Part shown: piece after piece, positions 41,715-51,149 of the stretch
Numbering within the stretch: the first letter of the stretch is position 1
How the letters are laid out: each line of letters begins with the position of its first letter
DNA from: Bacteroidales bacterium
GTDB lineage: Bacteria; Bacteroidota; Bacteroidia; Bacteroidales; Muribaculaceae
Direction: 5' to 3'
NCBI GenBank assembly: GCA_900768685.1
Contig: CAAGDX010000012.1
Location: 1 to 51,152, forward strand
DNA: 51,152 nucleotides
Notes under the pieces: generated by a model
What the model was told of the DNA's origin: nothing
The model's database searches: none
The model's input: the letters and a program-made list of their open reading frames with translations, nothing else
Position numbers and translations under genes: made by a program

Positions 41715-42319
41715 GCCTCAACTTTCACGAAGTCTGAAGCCGGGTGTTTGCACCACGGGCAGATGAAATCATCAGGTATTTCCTCACCTTCGTATTCATA
41801 GCCGCAGATAGAGCAACGCCAAACGGTTTTCTTCACAGGCTGAGGTTTCGGTTTGATGTTTGCCTGATAGTAATTGTAAGTGGCTGAAGCGTCGTCTGTT
41901 AGAGTTTCAGCCTCGGTAACATCAATAATAAATAATGTGTGAGTACCGAGGTCAATCATTTGGCAAACTTTGCCGGAAATGTAAGCGTTAGTGCCTTTCG
42001 TAACTGCGAGAGTGCCGTTAGCGAGGCGTTTGCAGTCGTTGAAATCGGCAAACTTGTTCACGTCGCGTCCGCTCTGGAAACCGAAGTGCTTAAAGAGTTC
42101 GAAATCAGCTTTTTCACTGATAATGGAAACTGTCACGAAGCCGGATTTTTGGAGCAATTCGTTTGTGTAATTAGCTTTGTTGATAGCCACGGAGATGCGG
42201 TTTGGTTCGGCAGTAACTTGGATGCAAGTGTTAGTGATGCAGCCATTGTCTTTGCCTTCAAATTCAGTAGTGACCACAAAGAGTCCGTACTGAATGTTAA
42301 ACATAGGATTTTTTGCCAT
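41711..42319 (-). CDS. Flavin reductase-like protein fused to a C-terminal rubredoxin domain
   Basis: The 202-residue protein has an FMN-binding split-barrel flavin reductase-like domain (MAKNPMFNIQYGLFVVTTEF to TLFIIDVTEAETL, about 1-145) and a C-terminal rubredoxin-like domain with two knuckles, CSICGYEYEGEEIPDDFICP with the second at CPWCKHPASDF. The natural fusion suggests electron transfer from iron to flavin, of the High Molecular weight Rubredoxin type that works in oxygen or nitric-oxide reduction in anaerobes (family knowledge). It stands alone, with a -7 box 36 bp upstream, and converges on mfd. Confidence 0.92.
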   Translation of the reverse strand: MAKNPMFNIQYGLFVVTTEFEGKDNGCITNTCIQVTAEPNRISVAINKANYTNELLQKSGFVTVSIISEKADFELFKHFGFQSGRDVNKFADFNDCKRLANGTLAVTKGTNAYISGKVCQMIDLGTHTLFIIDVTEAETLTDDASATYNYYQANIKPKPQPVKKTVWRCSICGYEYEGEEIPDDFICPWCKHPASDFVKVEA

Positions 42320-42354
42320 ATTATGAGTGTTTTTTGTTATTCTACATACTGTTG

Positions 42355-42362
42355 CAAAGGTA
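42355..42362 (-). promoter_or_regulatory. Putative -7 box for the flavin reductase-rubredoxin gene
   Basis: The minus strand reads TACCTTTG 36 bp before the start codon. No -33 TTG is apparent. Confidence 0.5.
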
Positions 42363-42419
42363 ATAAAAGATTTTTAATATTGATTTTTTGCAGGTGGAAT
42401 TTTTTGCAAATTTGCATTT

Positions 42420-42619
42420 AATAATAATGAGTGATAATCAATTTTTACCAAAAAGGGGAAACTTTAAGAGCCTGAGAGTATATTAAGGCAGAGAGGGCGG
42501 AGAACTCCGAGGACTCCGAGTGCTCCCCATAAAATTATGCAAAAAAGGGAGGATAAATTTAACAAACAAATGTTAAAAAGAGGTTTTAGAAAAAAAAGTG
42601 TAACATTTTCAATATTTTC
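42420..42619. other. Intergenic stretch with tandem ACTCCGAG
   Basis: No gene is seen. The noteworthy part is GGCGGAGAACTCCG (42496-42509), a small hairpin, with ACTCCGAGG (42504-42512) and ACTCCGAGT (42513-42521) in tandem. The CTCCG core recalls the CTCC loops at 1-246. GTTAAAAAGAGG and A-runs follow. Confidence 0.45.
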
Positions 42620-42650
42620 TTTGAAGTTTTATTGAAAAGTATTACCTTTG
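42620..42650 (+). promoter_or_regulatory. Promoter of the secreted-protein gene cluster
   Basis: TTTG (42620-42623), a 19-bp spacer and TACCTTTG (42643-42650) make a perfect consensus. Transcription would start near 42656, leaving a leader of about 245 nt before the ATG at 42901. Confidence 0.75.
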
Positions 42651-42655
42651 CAGAT

Positions 42656-42900
42656 GATTTAAGCAATAATATACAATATGCATTTTATATGCGTATATAT
42701 AATCAATAAAAGGTAAAAAAATACATTTTCACATTAAACTGTATAAAATACATTATTTATTAATTAAGAGTCACATTTAAGAGAAGATTCATATTCTTGC
42801 AAAATTTATGTTTAGGCGGAAAAAATATCGCCGAGCAGCAAAAATTCAAACAGAAACAACTAATCACACATATTATAAATAACTAAAAAATTCGTTTCCA
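42656..42900 (+). promoter_or_regulatory. Long AT-rich 5' leader of the secreted-protein gene
   Basis: About 245 nt of AT-rich sequence lie between the promoter and the first gene, far longer than other leaders here. A small hairpin GGCG/CGCC occurs at about 42815-42832. No start codon opens a credible peptide, and no terminator is visible. It could host translational control or an RNA-binding protein site, but no motif is recognised. Confidence 0.45.
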
Positions 42901-44727
42901 ATGAAAAAATTTTTTACTACACTTTTCGTATTCCTCGCTTGTTTAGCAGCGTCTGCGATTAATGTCCAGTTGGATATAGACGATGCAAGCAGAGTAAAAA
43001 TCCAAGTTAATTATGCCGACTATGTGGCAGTTAGCGGTATTAACGATATTGATGTTCCTGAGTACGGAAGCATTGCCGTTAATGCGACAGATGATGCATA
43101 CCTTGTATCTATCACCAAAACACTTAACGGAACAAGTTCGGATATGTACATCAACGGTTCCAAATCCAGCAACATTTACGTTTATAGTTCAGATGCAGGT
43201 GCCGTTTATAAAATCACTACTCTTGCAGCAGCAGATGCAGTTGATTCCAGCATGCAAATATACGTAGATAATCCTGCAAAAGTACAGGCATACATTTCTG
43301 AAACATACGCATATCCTACATTTGTGGAAGGCTGGCAAGAATTTAAGTTTGCTTCCGCAATAGAAAAGAATCTCCAAATCAAGCACCAAGATTACGGTTC
43401 ATACCTCTATCAAGTAAAAGTTAATGATGAAGTGGTTGCAGACCAAAACGGCTACTACTACATCACCATGGCAGACGGTATGAAACTTGAAATTTTTGCT
43501 GAATTCCCTAATGAAAAAGTACCTGTAAAAATAAACGTACCGGCAGGACTTGAAAACTTCATTACTTCTTTCCAGGTTGACGGTGTAGAAACAACAGGCT
43601 ACCTTGAAGACGGTTTTGAAGTTCAACTCGGTTCAAAAATTTACATGACGCTGAACACTACGGACTATGCACTTGATTCATTCACAGTAAATGGTTCTGC
43701 ATATTCCTACTACAGTTACTATCAGTCCGTTATCACAGCAGAAACCACTATTGACATTGCCGCTCACGCATACACAATGCTCAATGCCACACTGAATGTG
43801 ACAGACCCAAGCCATATCACAGTATATAAGGGTGACTACTACAACAATAACATCATCGCCCTGACAGGCACATCAAACGAAATCCAAGTGAGCGAACAAG
43901 TGAGCAAAATCATGATTCGCAAAGCAAACGGATGTATTATAGACCAAGTGCTTGCAGGTGAAAATGAAATCACGGCAGACTACGGCGGTTACTACACAAT
44001 TTACGTTACTGAAGGTATGGTAATCAACGTAACATCACACGTTAAGGAACGTAACAATGCATTTATTTTATACCTTGACGATGCAAGTCTCGCAGCATAC
44101 GGAAATGCAGTAACCTACAGCGATGAAGACCGCACTTCTTATACTCTGCAGACAGGCTACAACATCCTTAAGTGTGATGAAACAACAGACCTTCCAATCC
44201 AAGTTGCATTCTGGGGTCCAAGCACATGCTACGCATACTTCCTTGATGAACCATGGGCACCAACATACACAGGCGGTACAACATACACCTTTAATGAGAT
44301 AGCAAACGGCGCTGTTGCCAAATTCTATCTTGCAGGCGAACCGGCACCTTGCAACGTAACCTTCACTGTAAACGGCGATGCTGAAAAGATTGAATGTGTA
44401 AGAGATATTGCAATTCCTACAGAATTCTCAGACATCACAGTACTCGCAGGCACACAGTTCAACTTCTGCATCAAGGAAGATGAAACACTGATAAAAGTAA
44501 CTGCAAACGGCGAAGTAGTAGCAGAAAATACGGGTTCCACATCATTCTCAGTAACAGGTGATACAAACTTTGTAATTGACGTTACTTCCGGCATTGCATC
44601 AATCAATGCAGACAACAACGGTGAAAAAACGGTTTACAACCTCCAGGGAATCCGCGTAAACGGTGACTACAATACACTTCCTGCAGGTCTTTACATCGTA
44701 AACGGAAAGAAAGTGCTTAAAAAATAA
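42901..44727 (+). CDS. Secreted repeat protein with type IX C-terminal tail
   Basis: The 608-residue precursor starts with a signal peptide (MKKFFTTLFVFLACLAASA). The body is almost all beta, with four or five weak repeats of about 90-100 residues (for example NVTDPSHITVYKGDYY and INVPAGLENFITSFQVDGVE). Each has a turn with Gly-Tyr-Tyr and an xxITxADGMK-like ending. The tail (about 565-608) reads NGEKTVYNLQGIRVNGDY then LPAGLYIVNGKKVLKK, the family ending for type IX export or surface attachment in Bacteroidales. I recognise no catalytic motif and no named family, so it is best seen as a surface or adhesive beta-sandwich protein. Two other large secreted proteins follow within 40 bp each. Confidence 0.8.
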   Translation: MKKFFTTLFVFLACLAASAINVQLDIDDASRVKIQVNYADYVAVSGINDIDVPEYGSIAVNATDDAYLVSITKTLNGTSSDMYINGSKSSNIYVYSSDAGAVYKITTLAAADAVDSSMQIYVDNPAKVQAYISETYAYPTFVEGWQEFKFASAIEKNLQIKHQDYGSYLYQVKVNDEVVADQNGYYYITMADGMKLEIFAEFPNEKVPVKINVPAGLENFITSFQVDGVETTGYLEDGFEVQLGSKIYMTLNTTDYALDSFTVNGSAYSYYSYYQSVITAETTIDIAAHAYTMLNATLNVTDPSHITVYKGDYYNNNIIALTGTSNEIQVSEQVSKIMIRKANGCIIDQVLAGENEITADYGGYYTIYVTEGMVINVTSHVKERNNAFILYLDDASLAAYGNAVTYSDEDRTSYTLQTGYNILKCDETTDLPIQVAFWGPSTCYAYFLDEPWAPTYTGGTTYTFNEIANGAVAKFYLAGEPAPCNVTFTVNGDAEKIECVRDIAIPTEFSDITVLAGTQFNFCIKEDETLIKVTANGEVVAENTGSTSFSVTGDTNFVIDVTSGIASINADNNGEKTVYNLQGIRVNGDYNTLPAGLYIVNGKKVLKK

Positions 44728-44762
44728 CACAAAAATAAATTTTTCACACTAAAAGAAATTCC

Positions 44763-47093
44763 ATGAGATTCACATTTTTGGCAGTTCTGGCTGCCGCATC
44801 TATTGCGACAGCCTCTGCTCAAAGCAATCTTGATTTGGTGAGCCAAGCAGAACTTCACCGGATAAGGCTTGAGCAAAAACAAACGTTGGAACAAAGCAAA
44901 AAAGTGAATAGACTCCTTAAACGTGAGAGTGGCAATGCCACTACTCACGTTTTGGGTATTATTCGCCTTGCCAACGGGACAGACAGTAAATCACTTGAAA
45001 ACGAGGGCGTGAGCGTACTCGGCAGCCGTCACGGCTTTGCGTTTGTGGCAATGCCGGTTGAAGACGTAGAGCGAGTTGCAAGCCTCAAGTGCGTAAGCCG
45101 TTTTCAGATAGCACGCGAAGTAAGCGTGAACAATAATCTTGCACGCGAAGCCTCCGGCGTAAACAAAATTCACTCAGGTGAAGACCTGGACCAGGCATAC
45201 ACCGGAGCCGGAATAATAGCCGGTATTGTTGACGTGGGTATGGATCCGAACCATATCAATTTCCGCAACGGTGACGGCACATCACGCGTTAAATTCCTTG
45301 CTTCCAGCAGTATAAGTTCTTCCACAAGCAACCCTATTTCCACACGTTTTTACGATGACACAAACATCAAAAACTTCAAGACCGACGATGCCACCACGTA
45401 CCATGGCAGTCATACCTTGGGAACAATGGCAGGCGGCTACAAAGGTCTTGTGACATACGCCGTGGAAAACAATGATGCAGAAAAAACCGCATCAACAGTG
45501 GAAGGAGCAAACCCATACTACGGTATTGCATACGACTCAGACATCGCAATTGCCACAGGTCCGCTTTACGATGCCGTGATTGCGTACGGTGTGGATTACA
45601 TTCTGCAGTATGCATCCGAGGTGGGCAAACGAGCAGTGATAAACCTCTCTATCGGTAGCAACATGGGACCTCACGATGGAAATAGCCTTATAAATCAGTA
45701 CCTTGACGCCTGTGCCAAACAAGACAACGCAATCATCTGCATGTCGTCCGGCAACGAAGGTGATATGAAAATTGCTCTGAACAAGACATTTACCGCCACA
45801 GATAATACTTGCAAAACATTCGTTATCGGTGGCGAACAAATGCTGCAAGACGGCAGTAAAGTATTTGCCCGTGCAGGACAAACAGCCATTTACAGCGACA
45901 CGGAAAAACCATTCACCCTCTCAATGGTGGTATATAACAAGAAGCGTGCACGCAATGCCCGCATATTCCCAATGGCAGACCCAACAGATGCAAGCAACAA
46001 CGGCGTGGGCAAATATTGGGTATCTTCTGCCGACTATCAGCAGAGCAGCACAGACATTATAGACCTTCAATTCGGCACATACTTTGACGGCTACGTAGGC
46101 TGCGGCTGGAGTTACAACGAGGACAACGGCAGATTTTACTGTCTTGTGGATTATTACCTGATTAACACCACAAGCAATGCAGACGATAACTACACTTTCG
46201 GCTTTATCGCCACAGGTGAAGAAGGACAAAGACTTGACGTGTTCTGCGACGGCACATACGCAACTCTCGGCAGCCAAGGCATAGAAGGCTGGGACGACGC
46301 CTCCACAAACGGAAGTATTTCCGATATGTGTACGGGATACAACATCCTTGCCGTAGGTTCTTACAACACACGCAACGATTTCCCGGCACTTGACGGACTC
46401 TGCTACCACTCTACGGAAACTTTCACACCCGGCAAAATTTCAAGTTTTACCTCATACGGCACACTGATTGACGGCAGAAATATGCCTGACGTTTGTGCTC
46501 CGGGTGCTATTATTATTTCATCTACAAATAGTTACTACGTAGATGCAGTGGCAGAAGCATACGGTGAAGCAACACGCAATCAGAATCAGGCAAAAGTATC
46601 TGAAGCAGACCGCGACAACTACTGGTACTGGGCAATAGGAACGTCTATGGCATCGCCATACGTTGCAGGTTCACTCGCACTCTGGGTGGAAGCCGACCCT
46701 AACATCACTATTGACGATGTGAAAGACATCATCAAGGCTACCGCAATCCGCGATAACGATGTGCTCACCGTAGATGACCCAATCCGTGCGGGAGCAGGCA
46801 AATTTGATGCATACGCAGGACTTAAAGAGGTAATCCGCCGCGCTGGTGTGGGCACTATCAACGCCGATGCAGACAGCCGCCTTATGGTGAAAGCACTTGG
46901 CGGCAAGCAGTATGAAGTATTTGTGAACGGTGCAGACAACCTGAACGTTACTCTCTGCGATATTTCAGGAAAAACCGCTTTTGCAGATACCTTCAGCGGT
47001 GATGAAGCGGTGATGAACCTCTCTTCACTCGCTCCGGGCATCTACGTGATGAATGTGAACCGCCGTTACACTCAGAAAATAATAATCAAATAA
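44763..47093 (+). CDS. Secreted S8 (subtilisin-like) serine protease with type IX tail
   Basis: The 776-residue precursor has a signal peptide (MRFTFLAVLAAASIATASAQ) and a propeptide-like stretch (about 25-125). The S8 domain has the triad Asp157 (AGIVDVGMDPNHINF), His214 (TYHGSHTLGTMAGG) and Ser628 (IGTSMASPYVAGSLALWVEA), with oxyanion Asn in CMSSGNEGDM. A beta insert of about 200 residues separates His and Ser. The C-terminal tail (about 695-776) ends SSLAPGIYVMNVNRRYTQKI and IIK, as in type IX cargo. The enzyme probably acts at the cell surface or outside. It may process the neighbouring secreted proteins, but this is only inferred from position. Confidence 0.88.
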   Translation: MRFTFLAVLAAASIATASAQSNLDLVSQAELHRIRLEQKQTLEQSKKVNRLLKRESGNATTHVLGIIRLANGTDSKSLENEGVSVLGSRHGFAFVAMPVEDVERVASLKCVSRFQIAREVSVNNNLAREASGVNKIHSGEDLDQAYTGAGIIAGIVDVGMDPNHINFRNGDGTSRVKFLASSSISSSTSNPISTRFYDDTNIKNFKTDDATTYHGSHTLGTMAGGYKGLVTYAVENNDAEKTASTVEGANPYYGIAYDSDIAIATGPLYDAVIAYGVDYILQYASEVGKRAVINLSIGSNMGPHDGNSLINQYLDACAKQDNAIICMSSGNEGDMKIALNKTFTATDNTCKTFVIGGEQMLQDGSKVFARAGQTAIYSDTEKPFTLSMVVYNKKRARNARIFPMADPTDASNNGVGKYWVSSADYQQSSTDIIDLQFGTYFDGYVGCGWSYNEDNGRFYCLVDYYLINTTSNADDNYTFGFIATGEEGQRLDVFCDGTYATLGSQGIEGWDDASTNGSISDMCTGYNILAVGSYNTRNDFPALDGLCYHSTETFTPGKISSFTSYGTLIDGRNMPDVCAPGAIIISSTNSYYVDAVAEAYGEATRNQNQAKVSEADRDNYWYWAIGTSMASPYVAGSLALWVEADPNITIDDVKDIIKATAIRDNDVLTVDDPIRAGAGKFDAYAGLKEVIRRAGVGTINADADSRLMVKALGGKQYEVFVNGADNLNVTLCDISGKTAFADTFSGDEAVMNLSSLAPGIYVMNVNRRYTQKIIIK

Positions 47094-47103
47094 AAACTTG
47101 TAT

Positions 47104-50100
47104 ATGAACTATTTAAGAAAAATTTCAATATGTCTTTTCAGCCTTGCTTGCCTTGCGGCTGCAGCACAGGAAGAAAAGCCTATTATCGACATCAAAACAA
47201 ACTCCTACGCTCAAAACGGAGAGTCAAACGTGGTTACGGTGCTAATCTCCGGTATTGAAGCGGACTATATTGACGTGGACTGCGGATTCGGACTTCAGGA
47301 ATACACCCTTGAAGCACGCGGATTTAATGAAGAATCCGGTTCACTTACAGGAACTTACATTTCATGTAACGTTTCCAAAGACGGCTACATCAAGATTTAT
47401 GGTAACGCAGCAAACATCGATATGCTGAACATTGACGGCTGCTACGTTACAGACATTGAAATGAGCAGCCTTGTGAACCTGGAAGTTTTCAACTGCGAAC
47501 ACAACGAACTGAATGCCCTGGACTTGAGCAACAACAAGAAAATCGTGATGCTCTACATGGACGACAACCCATTCACTGTTTCCGCTCCTATCATCGGTGA
47601 AAAGCCGGATCTCGTACTCCTGGAAATGGGCAAGACAGACAAGGTTGACCCGGATTTCAACCTCTCCAACTACCCTAAAATGGTAAGTTTCAGTGCATAC
47701 GCAAACAGCGGTCTCACTTCCGTTGACCCGACAGGTTGCCCTGAACTTCAACGTCTTTCCATAGACGTTACTCCGGTGAGCAGCATTGACGTTTCCAAAA
47801 ACGAAAAACTCACTATCCTCAACGTGAGCGACACTAAAATCACGTCACTTGATTTGAAAAACAACACGAGCCTGATGCAACTTTTCTGCAGCCACTCCGC
47901 ATCCGGTTTTTCAGACTATAAAATCAAGGAACTTGACCTTTCAAACAACGTTTTGCTGACTTACCTCTTTGCGAGCGACAATGAGATTTCCTCCATAGAC
48001 GTTTCCAGACTGACGTATCTGCAGGACCTCGTGCTGAGAAACAACCGTCTTTCTTCCATAGACGTTTCTCAAAACACAAATCTGAACAGATTATTCCTGA
48101 ATGGTAACTACTTTGACTTCACCACACTCCCACTCCCGGGCGAATGGAACGAATATGAGTATGACCAGCACCCGCTCTCCGTGGCAAAAAGCCAGAAAGT
48201 GGGTACAACGATTGACCTTTCAGACAAAATTATCCGCGAAGGCACAAACACCCTCGCCGCTCTCTTCAAAACCAGCGAATCAAACCCCGGCATTTACACC
48301 GAACTCGCTGCCGGAACATACTACACCTACGAAAACGGTAAAATCACTTTCCTCAAAGAAGTTTCAGACTCCGTTTATCTTGCATTTTACAACGATGCAT
48401 TCCCTAACACGGAATTTTCTTTCAAACCGCTGACCACAAACCGCTTTATGGTGAAATCCGAAGCAAAATACGGTCAAGACGACCTGGCTTTCTCTTTTAC
48501 AGCCCCACTGCTTTACAATGCGGAAGTAAGTCTCACCATAGGTATGGACGGTGCAAGTGCGGAAAATCCAAAAACAGTGTATGTTGACTTTGGCGACGGC
48601 ACAAAAACGCCTTTCAGCATCACCTCACAGGAAGCGGAAGAAAGCGGCAAGTGCACAGGCGTTACGGAAAGAGGTCTTATAAAAGTATATGTGCCTGAAG
48701 GCGAAACAATTACAGCACTTGATATGGAAGGATTCTATATTTCTGCAATAGACCTTACAGCACTAAAGTCGCTCCGTACGCTCCGCCTTGTCAATACAGA
48801 ACTTTACAGTATTGACCTGACCTGGAACCGCTGTCTGCAAAAACTCGAACTCACAGGCAACCACCTCAGCAAACTTAACATACGCGGTGCAAACGATGCA
48901 TACCAGAAAAATGTGCTTACCGAAATCAACCTCAGCAGCAACGAGATGACTGAAGTGACACTGAACGATATGCTCACTATCCACCACCTCAACCTGAGCA
49001 ATAACAAACTCACGGAACTCTCTTTCAAAGACGGTGACAACCTTGAAACACTTAACGTTTCCGGCAACCAACTCACTTCCGTGAATATATCTTACAGCAC
49101 TCTGCTCGGTTACCTGAACATCTCAAATAACCAGATTTCATCTCTGGTGATGCCGGAGACTTATAATCTGGAATACTTTAACTGCTCAAACAACGCTTTC
49201 ACATTCCTCAACTTGCCAAGTCCGACAAATGTTCTCCACTATATCTATGCACCGCAAAACGATATCACTATCGCCACTAAATGCCCGAGCGTGGACCTCT
49301 CCGAACAAAACATTGAAGGAAAAACAACCTACGTTTGGAAACAAAGCAACGGCACTGAAATAGTGAAAGGTACGGATTACACTGAAGACGGCGGAAAAAC
49401 CGTATTCCTCCAGCCTGTATGGGGCAAGAAAGTGTATTGCGAAATGGAAAATACTCTCTTCCCGGGTCTCACCCTCAAAACCACGACCACCGAGGCGGCA
49501 GACAAACCGGAATACGTATTTGCCACATTCACCACTACAAGCAATACCGAAAGGGAGATAATCCTCTCCGGCACAGGCTTTAACACTACGGTTTATATTG
49601 ACTGGAAAGGTGACGGAATAGACCTTCAGCAATATATTCTCCCATATTCTTACAATTCATACGCTTTCCCGGTTAAAACGTACGCAGGTGCGGAAGTTAA
49701 ACTGTACTCATACAGCAATCCTTCAAACCTTGACGTATTCAGCCTCAGCAACGTGCCAATGAGCAGCTTCGACGGCTCAAAACTTTCACAAGTAACTTGC
49801 ATAAACCTCACAGGTGCAGGACTTTCTGAAATCACTCTGCCGGAAGAAAAGTCTAAACTGACAGAACTTATGCTGGATTTCAACAATCTCACAAGTGCAA
49901 ACTTCAGTGAATATCCTCTCTATTTGCTTAGCCTCAACAATAACAAGATAGAAAACTTTGATGCTTCGCTCTACACAAACCTCGGCTTGCTGTCACTCTC
50001 AAGCAACGGACTGAAATCCATAAAACTTGACAATTCTCAGCTCTGGTCACTGGACCTTGCGAACAACGACCTTACAAGCGTGGACCTGACAAAGCTCCCG

Positions 50101-50760
50101 GATTTACAGCAGGTTACTCTCTCTGAAAACTATCTCTCAAACCTTGACGTAACCAAAAATCCAAACCTCCGCGTACTCTTTGTGGATTACAACAATTTCA
50201 AATTCAGCACTCTTCCGCTCGGAACAGGTCTTTCACTTTACACTTACGCAAATCAGGCTCAAATAGAAGTTACTCCTAATGATGGCGTAGTGGACCTTTC
50301 TTCAGAAGCAGTGGTGAACGGAGTTGAATCCACCTATCGCTGGTTTATCGGTATGCCGTCTTACAACGACTATGGTGAACTCGTGGGCGAAGAACTTTAC
50401 ATCGACGATGAATACACCCTTGAAAACGGTGTAACAACGTTCCTTACAGACATAGACTACATCATGTGCGTAATCCAAAACGCTCAGTTCCCGAATCTTG
50501 TGCTCACCACTCCGTTTATAGATGTTACAGCGGGTGTTGAAGATGTTATCGCAGACAGTTTCAATTCTTCCGTAACGGTAAGCGGCAACACCGTGACTGT
50601 GAACACTGCAGAAAATGCCAATGTACGTCTCTACGGCACAAACGGCATCCTCTTCAACTCTGCAAAAGCTGCCAACGGCACAGCACAGTTCAGCAATCTC
50701 TCATCCGGCGTTTATATCGTCACTGTAGGTAAGAAAGCTGCAAAAATCGTGGTGAAATAA
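47104..50760 (+). CDS. Large secreted leucine-rich-repeat protein, three modules, type IX tail
   Basis: The product has 1218 residues from the ATG at 47104; a TTG start at 47098 adds only two residues. A signal peptide (MNYLRKISICLFSLACLAAAA) precedes three homologous modules at about 25-440, 447-795 and 801-1130. Each module opens with a beta domain holding a YIDxGxG-like turn (YIDVDCGFG, VYVDFGDGT, YIDWKGDG). Short leucine-rich repeats follow (NLSNNKLTEL, LDLSNNVLLTYLF, SLNNNKIENF type). Each then ends in a linker domain marked xDLSxxxxxG and FPxxxxT. Tail residues about 1142-1218 end SSGVYIVTVGKKAAKIVVK. This fits a surface binding protein; its target is unknown. It is the last gene of the cluster, before a terminator. 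Confidence 0.86.
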   Translation: MNYLRKISICLFSLACLAAAAQEEKPIIDIKTNSYAQNGESNVVTVLISGIEADYIDVDCGFGLQEYTLEARGFNEESGSLTGTYISCNVSKDGYIKIYGNAANIDMLNIDGCYVTDIEMSSLVNLEVFNCEHNELNALDLSNNKKIVMLYMDDNPFTVSAPIIGEKPDLVLLEMGKTDKVDPDFNLSNYPKMVSFSAYANSGLTSVDPTGCPELQRLSIDVTPVSSIDVSKNEKLTILNVSDTKITSLDLKNNTSLMQLFCSHSASGFSDYKIKELDLSNNVLLTYLFASDNEISSIDVSRLTYLQDLVLRNNRLSSIDVSQNTNLNRLFLNGNYFDFTTLPLPGEWNEYEYDQHPLSVAKSQKVGTTIDLSDKIIREGTNTLAALFKTSESNPGIYTELAAGTYYTYENGKITFLKEVSDSVYLAFYNDAFPNTEFSFKPLTTNRFMVKSEAKYGQDDLAFSFTAPLLYNAEVSLTIGMDGASAENPKTVYVDFGDGTKTPFSITSQEAEESGKCTGVTERGLIKVYVPEGETITALDMEGFYISAIDLTALKSLRTLRLVNTELYSIDLTWNRCLQKLELTGNHLSKLNIRGANDAYQKNVLTEINLSSNEMTEVTLNDMLTIHHLNLSNNKLTELSFKDGDNLETLNVSGNQLTSVNISYSTLLGYLNISNNQISSLVMPETYNLEYFNCSNNAFTFLNLPSPTNVLHYIYAPQNDITIATKCPSVDLSEQNIEGKTTYVWKQSNGTEIVKGTDYTEDGGKTVFLQPVWGKKVYCEMENTLFPGLTLKTTTTEAADKPEYVFATFTTTSNTEREIILSGTGFNTTVYIDWKGDGIDLQQYILPYSYNSYAFPVKTYAGAEVKLYSYSNPSNLDVFSLSNVPMSSFDGSKLSQVTCINLTGAGLSEITLPEEKSKLTELMLDFNNLTSANFSEYPLYLLSLNNNKIENFDASLYTNLGLLSLSSNGLKSIKLDNSQLWSLDLANNDLTSVDLTKLPDLQQVTLSENYLSNLDVTKNPNLRVLFVDYNNFKFSTLPLGTGLSLYTYANQAQIEVTPNDGVVDLSSEAVVNGVESTYRWFIGMPSYNDYGELVGEELYIDDEYTLENGVTTFLTDIDYIMCVIQNAQFPNLVLTTPFIDVTAGVEDVIADSFNSSVTVSGNTVTVNTAENANVRLYGTNGILFNSAKAANGTAQFSNLSSGVYIVTVGKKAAKIVVK

Positions 50761-50782
50761 TCTCACAAAACGATAATACCTC

Positions 50783-50820
50783 AAAAATTGGCTAAGTTTC
50801 ACCGCTTAGCCAATTTTTTT
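50783..50820 (+). terminator. Terminator after the leucine-rich-repeat gene
   Basis: A 14-bp perfect stem, 50783-50796 with 50805-50818 (AAAAATTGGCTAAG and complement), with an 8-base loop, is followed by more T. It closes the secreted-protein cluster. Its outer part (TCAAAAATTGGC) resembles the terminator at 18783. Confidence 0.88.
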
Positions 50821-50913
50821 GTTAGTTTATGGTGAAATAACACCCGAAATTTATGCTATTAGTGTGATTTTACAACTTTTTTGAGGGAAAAGGAGCATTT
50901 TTTTGCCTTAAAA

Positions 50914-50945
50914 TTTGCACAATCAAAAAAAACTATCTACTTTTG
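50914..50945 (+). promoter_or_regulatory. Promoter of the tRNA-Asn genes
   Basis: TTTG (50914-50917), a 20-bp spacer and TACTTTTG (50938-50945) fit the Bacteroidetes consensus, 31 bp before the first tRNA. Confidence 0.7.
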
Positions 50946-50976
50946 CAACGCAATTCCCAAGAGGGGTATGCAATCC

Positions 50977-51050
50977 GCTTCAATAGCTCAGTCGGTTAGA
51001 GCACCTGACTGTTAATCAGGGGGTCGTTGGTTCAAGTCCATCTTGAAGCG
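50977..51050 (+). tRNA. tRNA-Asn (GTT)
   Basis: The cloverleaf is complete: acceptor GCTTCAA (50977-50983) with TTGAAGC (51043-51049), discriminator G at 51050. The D arm is 50986-51002 (GCTC/GAGC). The anticodon stem is CCTGA/TCAGG around CTGTTAA, so the anticodon is GTT (Asn). The T arm is GTTGG/CCATC around TTCAAGT, with one T-T mismatch. CCA is not encoded (CAA follows). Confidence 0.95.
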
Positions 51051-51075
51051 CAAATTTTCAAAACATAACAACTAT

Positions 51076-51149
51076 GCTTCAATAGCTCAGTCGGTTAGAG
51101 CACCTGACTGTTAATCAGGGGGTCGTTGGTTCAAGTCCATCTTGAAGCG
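51076..51149 (+). tRNA. tRNA-Asn (GTT), second identical copy
   Basis: This is identical over all 74 bases to the copy 99 bp upstream, with the same T-arm T-T mismatch and the same following GCAA region at the window edge. The two are a recent tandem duplication, or part of a longer tandem array continuing past 51152. The 25-bp spacer has no promoter, so both come from one transcript. Confidence 0.95.

Noticed and set aside
42420..42619. Structured noncoding RNA before the secreted cluster
   Set aside because: Only small hairpins and a 9-bp tandem are seen. There is no promoter or terminator pair as there is for the 16.3-kb RNA.
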